Assembly: GCA_022791455.1 (NCBI GenBank)
Contig: JAAVZC010000014.1
Span: 145,119-209,118 of the forward strand
Direction of reading: 5' to 3'
DNA length: 64,000 nt
Origin: Eggerthellaceae bacterium
Lineage (GTDB): Bacteria > Actinomycetota > Coriobacteriia > Coriobacteriales > Eggerthellaceae
Positions 23,923 through 31,370 of the stretch are shown here, in pieces. Every line of letters starts with the position of its first letter. Within the stretch, counting starts at the first letter, position 1. Under the pieces are notes generated by a model, which had not been told where the DNA came from, searched no databases, and saw nothing but the letters and a program-made list of their open reading frames with translations. The translations under genes and the position numbers were made by a program.

Positions 23923-25161
23923 CTACTCGCCTTCCGTTACCGTGATGGCCTCGGCGGGGGTATCCGACGGCTTGGGCTCGAGCCCCGCGAATTCGCCGGC
24001 CAGCGCCACGGTCAGGGGTTTTTCGTCATCGTCTTCCACCACGATGTCCGGGGACGCCGCCGTGCGCTTCCCCAGCGCCGCATCGATGCTCGCACGCCCC
24101 TTCGCCATCAGACGCGCGAAGGCGTCATCGTCGAGGGAGGAGTCAACCTCGCCATTCGGCGCACACGGGATCTCTCCACTCCGGCCTTCGGCCTCCGGTC
24201 GAGATGACGTGGGGGATTCGGAAAGAAGCTGGTCAAGAGGCGGCTCCGTCCCTTCTTCCTCGTCGGCCACGGTGCGGCCAACCACGGACATGTCGGCTAC
24301 GGTGGCGGCCAGGGCGCCGGTGTAGGCGGGCGCGGAATTGCCGCCGGCGCGCAGGAACTGCACCCCTGCCTGCTGCAGCGCCAGTGCGGCGTCCACCATG
24401 GCATCGGGGCAATAATAGGGGTTCTCGGGGGTCGGCTTCATCTGGGCCGCATCGCGCTGCCGCACGTCCAGCTGCACCATGAGCGGCAAGTCGCACAGCT
24501 CCACCGCCTCGCGCGCCAGGGCCACAGCCTCCTCCGGCGCCGCCTCGGTAGCGAAGCCGGCAACGCTCGCCTGCAGGTCGGCCATCACTTCCAGCGCCTC
24601 CGCCAACCGACCGCGACCATCGGCCAGAAGCCCCTCGCCGTCCACCTTCACCACGGCAATCACCGGCGCGCTCGTCACCAGGCGAATGCCCATGAGCGCG
24701 CACTTCAAATCGGCCACGCTTTCGAAGGAATCCAGCAGAATGGCGTCGATCTCTTGCTCTTTGAGCAGCTTCGCCGCACGGGTGTACTGGGCGCGGTTCT
24801 CCTTCAGCGACGCCGCGTTCCACGGGTCAAGCGGCAACCCGCACGGCGCCAGCGGGGCAATCACATGCTGCGGCTTGAACCCGCGCACAATGGACAGCGC
24901 CGCCTTCGCCAGCGCTTCGCCCTCCCCTTCCATGCCCGTTTTCGCCAGGCGAATGGGGGTGAGCCCACCGGTCAGCGCGCAGAGGGCCTGCGGGCCGGCC
25001 GTCACTTCCAGCTGATAGGCGTCCTCCACCGTTTCCGGCTCCAAAAGCAACGCCAGCTGCTGAGCGCGGGCATCTTCCAGCCCAATGCGTCGCAGCGCCG
25101 CGGCGGGCGGAGCGGACAGCACCAGCACGTCTTGATGAAAGCGAAGTTGAATGTCGGGCAT
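23923..25161 (-). CDS. Homocysteine S-methyltransferase-like protein lacking metal-binding cysteines
   Basis: A 412-residue protein; the start is ATG 25161 after GGGAGG, not the track's 25329. Residues ~1-300 resemble the S-methyl_trans barrel (LLEPETVEDAYQLEVTAGPQAL, DAILLDSFESVADLKCAL, VAGFATEA). The zinc-binding GGCCGT signature of active enzymes is replaced by RAGGNSAPAYTG, and the other Cys ligand is not evident, so standard methyl transfer to homocysteine is unlikely. Residues ~317-332 come from an inserted family-2 repeat, followed by an acidic variable tail. First gene of an operon with a small protein and a SNF2 ATPase; its function is unknown. Confidence 0.65.
   Translation of the reverse strand: MPDIQLRFHQDVLVLSAPPAAALRRIGLEDARAQQLALLLEPETVEDAYQLEVTAGPQALCALTGGLTPIRLAKTGMEGEGEALAKAALSIVRGFKPQHVIAPLAPCGLPLDPWNAASLKENRAQYTRAAKLLKEQEIDAILLDSFESVADLKCALMGIRLVTSAPVIAVVKVDGEGLLADGRGRLAEALEVMADLQASVAGFATEAAPEEAVALAREAVELCDLPLMVQLDVRQRDAAQMKPTPENPYYCPDAMVDAALALQQAGVQFLRAGGNSAPAYTGALAATVADMSVVGRTVADEEEGTEPPLDQLLSESPTSSRPEAEGRSGEIPCAPNGEVDSSLDDDAFARLMAKGRASIDAALGKRTAASPDIVVEDDDEKPLTVALAGEFAGLEPKPSDTPAEAITVTEGE
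24164..24208 (-). repeat. Family-2 palindromic repeat inside the methyltransferase-like gene
   Basis: CACGGGATCTCTCCACTCCGG...GGTCGAGATGACG, the second repeat family of this window. It is read as SSRPEAEGRSGEIPCAP in the host protein. Confidence 0.75.
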
Positions 25162-25426
25162 GGGGCCTCCCCTTTCCGGCGCGCCCGGATGCGAACGCGC
25201 GCGGGAGACCACAGCCGGCCTCCCTTTCGTAGTCGTCTCATGATAGCGCAACCGGCGCCGAACAGCTGAGGCCGTAGATGCGAGGTTGAAATAGGATTCT
25301 CCCGCGTTTCTGAAGCAAATCTGGGGCAAATCTTAGGAAATCCTGAAGATAGTTAACCTCATTTAACAGAGCGCTTTTACTGGGGAAATACCGTTTACCT
25401 TGCAGAACATGCCGTTCCTTGGCAGT

Positions 25427-25454
25427 TTGTCAATATCTCTTTAGAAAGAATAAT
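25427..25454 (+). promoter_or_regulatory. Promoter of the 6C RNA
   Basis: TTGTCA and AATAAT are 16 bases apart, placing the transcript start near 25461, immediately before the first stem. Confidence 0.6.
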
Positions 25455-25460
25455 GCCTTC

Positions 25461-25594
25461 TGTAATATATATTGCGTCGTTGCGATCCCCCCTCAAACGC
25501 AACGAGCTGCTTTTAAGCAGTACGCAGCCCAAGAGGCTGCGACCCTCCTCTTTAGCCCGGCGCACCCCCCCTCAAGCGCCGGGCTCTTCTTTTG
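25461..25594 (+). ncRNA. 6C small RNA
   Basis: A ~134-nt transcript is predicted. Stem CGTTGCG/CGCAACG carries loop ATCCCCCCTCAAA (25478-25504). Two small hairpins follow (25507-25520 and 25523-25541), then an unpaired CCCTCCTC linker. The final stem AGCCCGGCGC/GCGCCGGGCT has loop ACCCCCCCTCAA and a CTTCTTTTG tail, making it the terminator (25554-25594). Two stem-loops with six or more cytosines in the loop, the second acting as terminator, define the actinobacterial 6C RNA. The exposed C-runs can pair with G-rich ribosome-binding sites. The overlapping track ORFs are not genes. Confidence 0.85.
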
Positions 25595-25640
25595 CCCTCG
25601 TGCGCCAATGCCGGCATCGGACAGCCCGATGCCAAAAGGG

Positions 25641-25928
25641 GCTTGTGTCCAACGCGAACTTCGGAAAAACTCACGTTTTTGGCCAGGCGCGGTGGATGAG
25701 GCGGGGTTTTTGATCCCGCATCTGACCTGGGGAAACGTTCATTATCCCAGGTCAAAGCCCTAGTTTCCCACTGCCAAAAAAGGCCCCTCGTCCACCGCCG
25801 AGTGGCCCCAACGGTGGACGAAAGGCCCTTTTGGATCCGCGCCACAGAAAAAGCCGGCGCCCGAAGGCACCGGCTTTCAAGAGAGGGCTGCTAGGGCTAT
25901 GAGACGTTAGGTGTGTCCCTTTGTCTCA
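25641..25928 (-). repeat. 288-bp multi-hairpin element, copy A
   Basis: Near-identical to 36681-36968, same length. On the minus strand it starts just after a stop codon and contains in order: TGAGAC...GTCTCA, a terminator hairpin, a second large hairpin (GTCCACCG/CGGTGGAC), CTGACCTGGG...CCCAGGTCA, and GCGGGATCAAAAACCCCGC. Copy A follows the first LuxR gene. It contains no credible gene. Confidence 0.9.
25850..25877 (-). terminator. Terminator within repeat copy A, after LuxR gene 1
   Basis: On the minus strand AAAGCCGG...CCGGCTTT encloses a C(TTCG)G tetraloop and continues TTTTTCTG. Confidence 0.8.
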
Positions 25929-25932
25929 CGGC

Positions 25933-27396
25933 CTATCCCTCGCCGAAACCCACGAGCGAACCAAGATCCTCTGCATCCCCTTGCGCAATAAGGTTCAGCA
26001 GCTCTTGGCGGGAATGGATGTCCATCTTCTTGTAGATGCGCATGCGGTGGGCGTTTATGGTACCCGGCGAAATGCACAGCTTCTCTCCAATGTAACCAGC
26101 ATCGTGGCCGCAGGAGATCATGTAGGCAATCTCGACCTGCCGCGGAGTTAGACCGAACTGAGCAAACACCGTATCGCAGCGCTCTCTGAACGTGGCGCGC
26201 CGCTCAGTCTCAGGCACGGCCCATAGCTTTGAGAAGTTCTCCGTCGTGAGAACAGTGTTGCACAGCGCCACCAAAGACAACGCCAGTACCGAGCACAACG
26301 CCACCATAGCCATGGGCTCATCGAACAAGGAAGGCAACAGCCCGTAAGCCACCATGCTCCCTAGCACCCCCGATGCCGCAATAAGGCTGCGACCAAAACC
26401 GAAGGTGCTCACTGGCGACAGCTTCTGAACATAGCAAAGATGCCCCATGATGATCCACAGAATCAGCTCGAAGCAGGTGTAGCCAGTTTTGACCAGTGCG
26501 GCAGGGGCAAAGCTGGAGTTCCCGAAAAGCGGTAGCAGCAATATGCCTCCAATCATCGCCACCAGCGTGGGACGAAACAGCAGATTTATATCAAGGGTCT
26601 GGCGCTTGTTCGTCGCCACCAGAAACACAATTATGATAAGAGAAGTGGCGATGAGAACAGTAATGGCGTACCCGTCGGAAGACCCGGCCATATGCCCAGG
26701 CCGAATATCTCGCGTGATCCCCGCCACAAAACCGAACAGCAGCACCCCCACCGCCACCCTCGCGACACTACGGAGGTTTTCCTGCTTCCGGAAGCTGCGA
26801 TAGCCACCAACCTCCACCCGCGCATCGGCGTTTCGGCAGAGCCATGCGGACACAAATGGCAGCACAACAGCAAACGCGTACTGCGCCGCAGAGGGAGTGG
26901 CAGCCAAGAGGGCATACATGACAACGCCGAGAAAGTAGGAGAAGCAGGACTCCGTCACCAACCGATTCAGCGGCAGCTTCGCAAATGAGAGGCCCCAACA
27001 GACCAGAAGGAGTGCCGACCCCACACCCGTCAGCACCGAGGACGAAAGCATCAGGGCAAACGCCTGCCAGCTGCCCGGCGCAGCCAGTGCCATCACCGGC
27101 AGAAGCGCACTGCCTGCAATCATAAATCCCGGCCCAACGAATATGCCGTAAGACTTTGCAAACAGGCGCTCGAACGCCCGACGAAGGCCTCCGATGATGG
27201 CCAGCGTTACCGCAAGCGCCCCCGCACTCCACAAATAAACATTCGCTTCCACTGCGCCCGGCATAGCTTCGGGAATATGGAACAGAGAAATGCTAAAGAA
27301 GCAGATGTAGGCCCATGCGCGATTGCAGGCAAAGCCGCTAATGCGCGCCAAGGACAGCTCGTCAAGCGAAATCGAATGAGTGTCGACCGTGATCAT
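25933..27396 (-). CDS. LuxR-type regulator with polytopic membrane sensor domain (cassette 1)
   Basis: About 487 residues; ATG 27396 (MITVDTHSISL) after GAGGGAGAGG is preferred to the GTG at 27426. The first ~400 residues form about 12 hydrophobic helices resembling a transporter-like sensor. The C-terminus is a LuxR HTH (FGLTPRQVEIAYMISCGHDAGYIGEKLCISPGTINAHRMRIYKKM). Regulators of this architecture are abundant in Eggerthellaceae and typically respond to a small molecule metabolised by the neighbouring oxidoreductase. It is divergent from dmsA-like gene 1, its likely target. The ligand is unknown. Confidence 0.88.
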   Translation of the reverse strand: MITVDTHSISLDELSLARISGFACNRAWAYICFFSISLFHIPEAMPGAVEANVYLWSAGALAVTLAIIGGLRRAFERLFAKSYGIFVGPGFMIAGSALLPVMALAAPGSWQAFALMLSSSVLTGVGSALLLVCWGLSFAKLPLNRLVTESCFSYFLGVVMYALLAATPSAAQYAFAVVLPFVSAWLCRNADARVEVGGYRSFRKQENLRSVARVAVGVLLFGFVAGITRDIRPGHMAGSSDGYAITVLIATSLIIIVFLVATNKRQTLDINLLFRPTLVAMIGGILLLPLFGNSSFAPAALVKTGYTCFELILWIIMGHLCYVQKLSPVSTFGFGRSLIAASGVLGSMVAYGLLPSLFDEPMAMVALCSVLALSLVALCNTVLTTENFSKLWAVPETERRATFRERCDTVFAQFGLTPRQVEIAYMISCGHDAGYIGEKLCISPGTINAHRMRIYKKMDIHSRQELLNLIAQGDAEDLGSLVGFGEG

Positions 27397-27476
27397 TCCC
27401 CGCCCCTCTCCCTCAATGATGAGCACCCCTCTTATATTTCATTCATAGTAGAGCCAAAGGGAAATCATGTAAATTA

Positions 27477-27489
27477 ATAAGTTGCTTAT
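27477..27489. promoter_or_regulatory. Dyad in the promoter region of reductase cassette 1
   Basis: ATAAG-TTG-CTTAT overlaps a TTGCTT -35-like box that stands about 18 bases from TTATAT on the plus strand. Candidate binding site for the divergent LuxR regulator; inference from position. Confidence 0.4.
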
Positions 27490-27557
27490 GACGTGATTGA
27501 CCAGGTTATATACCCGCTTCCGATTTTCAATACCCCTCGCAGGATGAGAGGATTCAT

Positions 27558-27591
27558 GGCCAGAAGGAGCACCTTGGAACTCCTTCTGGCC
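27558..27591 (+). promoter_or_regulatory. Leader hairpin able to mask or free the ribosome site of reductase 1
   Basis: GGCCAGAAGGAG pairs perfectly with CTCCTTCTGGCC, 23 bases before the start codon. The right arm contains CTCCTT, complementary to the AAGGAG of the real ribosome site at 27603-27608, so two mutually exclusive pairings are possible. Confidence 0.5.
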
Positions 27592-27614
27592 CAACTAATC
27601 GGAAGGAGAGAGGT

Positions 27615-30533
27615 ATGGGAATGGGAAAGGCCGCACTCGTAACGCGGCGCACATTTACTAAGCTGGCAGCAGCCACCGCTGCTGTCGCCGGCTTGGCATC
27701 GCTTCCTGCTAAAGCGTTGGCAGAACAGAAGGAGCCGCAATCCAGCGGAACCGACGTACGACACATTCGCACCGCATGTCGGGGATGCGGCAAGATGGAA
27801 TGCGGCGTATGGGTGACCGTAGAAAACGGTCGCGCCGTGAAGATCGAAGGGGACGAGTCGGCGTTTCAATCGCGCGGCAATTGCTGCACAAAGTCGCAAG
27901 CTTCCATTGAGGCAGCTTATCATCCGGATCGCCTGCGCTACCCCATGAAGCGCACCAACCCAAAAACAGACGACGATCCCGGCTGGGTACGCATTTCCTG
28001 GGAGGAGGCCTTCAAGACCACTGTCGAAAAGGCCAAGGAGGTGCAGGCGCGCTTCGGCGGCCCGTCCATCGCCGGCATCACTGGCACCTCGCGCGTATGG
28101 CCCATGGCCGGCACCGCCGGTTGGGTGCGCATGTGGGGCTCCCCCAACGGCATTCAGGCCTGGCAGGTATGCAAGGGCCCGCGCCACTTCACCGGCAACC
28201 TGGTGTCACAATTCGCCCACGCCTGGGTAGCCACGGTGGATCGCCCGCGAGTGTACACCGCTTGGGGCGGATCAACCGAAATCTCAAACTACGATGACTC
28301 CTGCCGCACCAGCGTAGAATGCACTAACGAGGCGGACGTAACCATCATCGTAGACCCGCGCGTGACAAATCTGGGGAAGGAAGCCGACTACCACCTGGCA
28401 CTACGTCCCGGCACCGACGGCGCCATGGCCATGGGATGGGCCCATATCGTTGTGGATCACGAGCTGTACGACGAGCTGTACGTGAAAAAGTGGACCGATG
28501 CGCCCTTCTTGGTAGTTGAGGACATGGAGCCCACCGGCTACGACACCGTTTCCACCAACGGCGACCCCTTCCATCTGCAAACACGCATGCTGAAAGCGTC
28601 AGACTTGGCCGAAGACGGCAATCCGAAGCATTTCCTAGTCTGGGACAACCTTGGCAACAGGCTAACCTACTTCGACGTGGAAACAGGCTTGTGGGAAGGT
28701 GAAGAGTGGAGCAAGCCCACTGAGGGATTTGTTCCTCAGCAAAAGTTTGCCGAAGGAGTGGCTCCCGGCTGGTGCCCAAACCCCACCCCCTTCAACCCGC
28801 TGATCGACCCAGCCCTTTATGGCGAGTTCCCCGTAACCCTAAAAGATGGAACCGTGCATACGGCCCGCCCGGTATGGGAGTTTTACGTGGAGTCGCTGGC
28901 GGAATACACCCCCGAGCACACTGCGGAGATCACCGGGGTCGATGCAGCCCTCATCGAAGAAGCGGCACTGGCCTGGGCCACCCGCATTGACCCGGAAACC
29001 GGCTACGGCAACGGCGGCCTTCGTTACATGCTGGCCATCGAGCACAACGGCCATGCCGTACAAACTTGCCGGACACTTGATACGTTGGTTCAGATCACTG
29101 GCAACATGGATACCCCGGGCGGCAACCGTGGCTCCACCCGCTCGCCCGTCGAGGGCGGCCATGCCGGCTTCGGCTCGAACGCCCCCGGCTGCCCGCCCAT
29201 GTCGAATGAAGACCGTCTTTCGCGCCTTGGATCCGAACAGTTTCCCCTCTTGCGCTGGTTCAACTCCTGGGCCGATGCCAATAGTGTGTGGCAGGCCATG
29301 ACCACGGGCGAACCCTACCCGGTAGTTATGGCCATGAACTCCTCCGGCGACTTCATGTGCCAAGGCAACACCGCATACAACTGGGCGGCCCTCCAAGGCC
29401 TGGACTTCATCTTCGAAGCGAATCTATGGCAGCCTCCTTCGGCTGGTGTTGCCGACATCCTCGTCCCAGCGAAACACTGGCTGGAAATTCCCGGCTGCCC
29501 CCGCGCATCCCAAGGGTCGCACGGAGCCATGGGCGCAAACGTAAACTGCATCGAACCTCTGGGCGAGTGCATCTTCGACCCCATGATCTTGGTCAACTTC
29601 CACAAGTACGCCGGCATCCCCTACTGGCCGCAGAAGCCGGATTGCCCCTACCCTACCGAGCAAGACTTGCTGAACGATGGCGTGAAGTTCTTCCGCGACT
29701 CTTGGGACGAATACGTCCAGGAGTTCCAGGAGAATGGCTGGTGGGACGTAAAGGTAGTGGAACCGGAGTTATGGGGCACCTATCGCCGCTACGAGACCGG
29801 CGCCCTGCGCTCCCGCAACGCTGGCGGCATTTTGGGCACCAAGGGCGATTTCAAGCCTGGCTTCTACACTCCCACCATGAAGGTTGAGCTGTGGTCCACC
29901 CTCATGGAGTCCTACCACCCTGGCGAAGGGTGGGAGCTGCCCAGCTACGACGAGCCGCCTCACTCCCCCGTAAGCGATCCGAAGATGTACGCGGAATATC
30001 CGCTGGTCATCACCACTGGCCGCCGCATTCCTGTGTACTTCCACAGCGAACATCGGCAGCTGCCTTGGTGTCGCGAGCAATGGCCCGCACCTCGCGTGGA
30101 GATCCACCCCGCCACGGCTGCCGAACATGGCATTGAACAGGGCGACTGGGTATGGATCGAGACCCCATACGGAAAGATCCGTCAAACCGCCGACCTGTAT
30201 ATGGGCATCGACCCCGGCACCATCAATTGCGAGCATCAGTGGTGGTTCCCCGAGCTAAAGCAAGCCAGCAAGGGTCACGAGCTTTGCGGCGTGAACCACC
30301 TTGTAGACCGCAACGCCCAGTGCCCCCACTGTGGCTGCGGCAATATGCGCGCCTATCTGGGAAAGATCTACAAAGCCACGCCCGAGAACAGCCCCTTTGG
30401 CAACCCGGTTCCTTGCGGCAATGACGGCACTGAAATCATCACCTCCGCCGATGATCCGCGCCTAAAGGAATGGGCCGCCGCCATTGAAGACATTTCACGC
30501 AACCCCGAGAAGTGGGAGGAGTACGCCCGATGA
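27615..30533 (+). CDS. Tat-exported molybdopterin oxidoreductase, catechol dehydroxylase/acetylene hydratase-like (cassette 1)
   Basis: 972 residues. Twin-arginine signal TRRTFTKLAAATAAVAG, then the 4Fe-4S site CRGCGKMEC plus Cys 90 or 91, domains binding the two pterins (DPGWVRISWEEAF, TAWGGSTEISNYDDSC, ALRPGTDGAMAMGW) and a C-terminal dinucleotide domain (TTGRRIPVYFHSEHRQLPWCREQWP). Cys186 in QVCKGPRHF aligns with the molybdenum-ligand position of formate dehydrogenase (UHGP), suggesting a Cys ligand. The family includes gut catechol dehydroxylases and acetylene hydratase; the substrate is not known. Overlaps its ferredoxin gene by ATGA. Confidence 0.88.
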   Translation: MGMGKAALVTRRTFTKLAAATAAVAGLASLPAKALAEQKEPQSSGTDVRHIRTACRGCGKMECGVWVTVENGRAVKIEGDESAFQSRGNCCTKSQASIEAAYHPDRLRYPMKRTNPKTDDDPGWVRISWEEAFKTTVEKAKEVQARFGGPSIAGITGTSRVWPMAGTAGWVRMWGSPNGIQAWQVCKGPRHFTGNLVSQFAHAWVATVDRPRVYTAWGGSTEISNYDDSCRTSVECTNEADVTIIVDPRVTNLGKEADYHLALRPGTDGAMAMGWAHIVVDHELYDELYVKKWTDAPFLVVEDMEPTGYDTVSTNGDPFHLQTRMLKASDLAEDGNPKHFLVWDNLGNRLTYFDVETGLWEGEEWSKPTEGFVPQQKFAEGVAPGWCPNPTPFNPLIDPALYGEFPVTLKDGTVHTARPVWEFYVESLAEYTPEHTAEITGVDAALIEEAALAWATRIDPETGYGNGGLRYMLAIEHNGHAVQTCRTLDTLVQITGNMDTPGGNRGSTRSPVEGGHAGFGSNAPGCPPMSNEDRLSRLGSEQFPLLRWFNSWADANSVWQAMTTGEPYPVVMAMNSSGDFMCQGNTAYNWAALQGLDFIFEANLWQPPSAGVADILVPAKHWLEIPGCPRASQGSHGAMGANVNCIEPLGECIFDPMILVNFHKYAGIPYWPQKPDCPYPTEQDLLNDGVKFFRDSWDEYVQEFQENGWWDVKVVEPELWGTYRRYETGALRSRNAGGILGTKGDFKPGFYTPTMKVELWSTLMESYHPGEGWELPSYDEPPHSPVSDPKMYAEYPLVITTGRRIPVYFHSEHRQLPWCREQWPAPRVEIHPATAAEHGIEQGDWVWIETPYGKIRQTADLYMGIDPGTINCEHQWWFPELKQASKGHELCGVNHLVDRNAQCPHCGCGNMRAYLGKIYKATPENSPFGNPVPCGNDGTEIITSADDPRLKEWAAAIEDISRNPEKWEEYAR

Positions 30534-31201
30534 CGCAGTATTCAATTGTGACCGACCTCAACAAGTGCGTCGGATGCCTGGGCTGTTCGGTAGCCTGTAA
30601 AGTGGTCAACAATGTGCCCATCGGCAGCTTCTGGAATAAGGTGCTGCGCATTGGGCCGAACCCCGCAGCCGGTGGGACCGACTTTCCCAACGTGGAAATG
30701 TACTTTCTACCCATGCAGTGCCAGCACTGCGAAAACCCTGCCTGCGTCGACGTGTGTCCCACCGAAGCCAGCCATAAGCTGACGGACGGCACCGTGCAAA
30801 TTGACAAGGAGAAGTGCATTGGATGCCAGTTCTGCGCCATGGCCTGTCCCTACGGCGTTCGCTATCTGAACGAAGAGGAGCGCGTGGTGGAGAAGTGCAC
30901 CCTGTGCGAGCAGAAGATAAGTCAGGGAGAGCTGCCCCAGTGCGTGGCCCAATGTGGCGGCCGAGCACGTTTCTTCGGCGATCTGGAAGCGGGGCTGGAC
31001 ACGTTTGTGGCCCCCAGCGTGACCGCCAACAATAGCGACCGCTCCTATGAGGGCCTCGCAGCCGCCCGCATCACCCTGCGGGAATGCATCGAGCGGCAAT
31101 ATTCCCGCGACTACAGCGAAAGCGATGTGCACTACCTGCCCAACGTGGGCAACGATCCCTCTTTCATCTACATCCTGAGAGACACCGCATGGCGCAGCTA
31201 G
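30530..31201 (+). CDS. Four-cluster ferredoxin subunit (DmsB-like), cassette 1
   Basis: 223 residues from ATG 30530 (MTQYSIVTDLNKC), overlapping the catalytic gene stop as ATGA; the track start at 30512 is inside that gene. Four clusters: CVGCLGCSVAC, CQHCENPACVDVCP, CIGCQFCAMACP, CTLCEQ...CVAQC. It delivers electrons to the molybdopterin subunit. No anchor gene follows, so the electron donor must be encoded elsewhere. Confidence 0.93.
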   Translation: MTQYSIVTDLNKCVGCLGCSVACKVVNNVPIGSFWNKVLRIGPNPAAGGTDFPNVEMYFLPMQCQHCENPACVDVCPTEASHKLTDGTVQIDKEKCIGCQFCAMACPYGVRYLNEEERVVEKCTLCEQKISQGELPQCVAQCGGRARFFGDLEAGLDTFVAPSVTANNSDRSYEGLAAARITLRECIERQYSRDYSESDVHYLPNVGNDPSFIYILRDTAWRS

Positions 31202-31230
31202 AAGTTTAGCTCGAGCAGCCCTCCCATCCC

Positions 31231-31303
31231 CTGCTTTGCCCATCCGGCCTTCGGCCGCCCCAAACCCCCTGCATAACGGCCGAATGTCGGATGGGCAAAG
31301 CAG
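31231..31303. repeat. Long inverted repeat between convergent cassettes
   Basis: CTGCTTTGCCCATCCG pairs perfectly with CGGATGGGCAAAGCAG, continues after a 3x3 internal loop with TTCGGCCG/CGGCCGAA, and closes on a C-rich loop (CCCCAAACCCCCT). No T-run, so not a standard terminator. It lies between the ferredoxin gene and the convergent LuxR gene 2. Confidence 0.65.
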
Positions 31304-31317
31304 AGGTGCGCCAGAGA

Positions 31318-31352
31318 GCGCCGGCAGCTTCGCTCATCGAAGCTGCCGGCGC
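31318..31352. terminator. GC-rich hairpin after LuxR gene 2
   Basis: GCGCCGGCAGCTTCG and CGAAGCTGCCGGCGC form a 15-bp stem with a five-base loop, between two convergent genes. It lacks a clear T-run, so function as a terminator is probable but not certain. Confidence 0.55.
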
Positions 31353-31370
31353 CGTTCGTACTCGGCGCGC

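Noticed and set aside
25419-25763. ORFs across the 6C RNA
   Set aside because: They read through stable hairpins and the first repeat copy; the RNA interpretation explains promoter, stems and terminator better.
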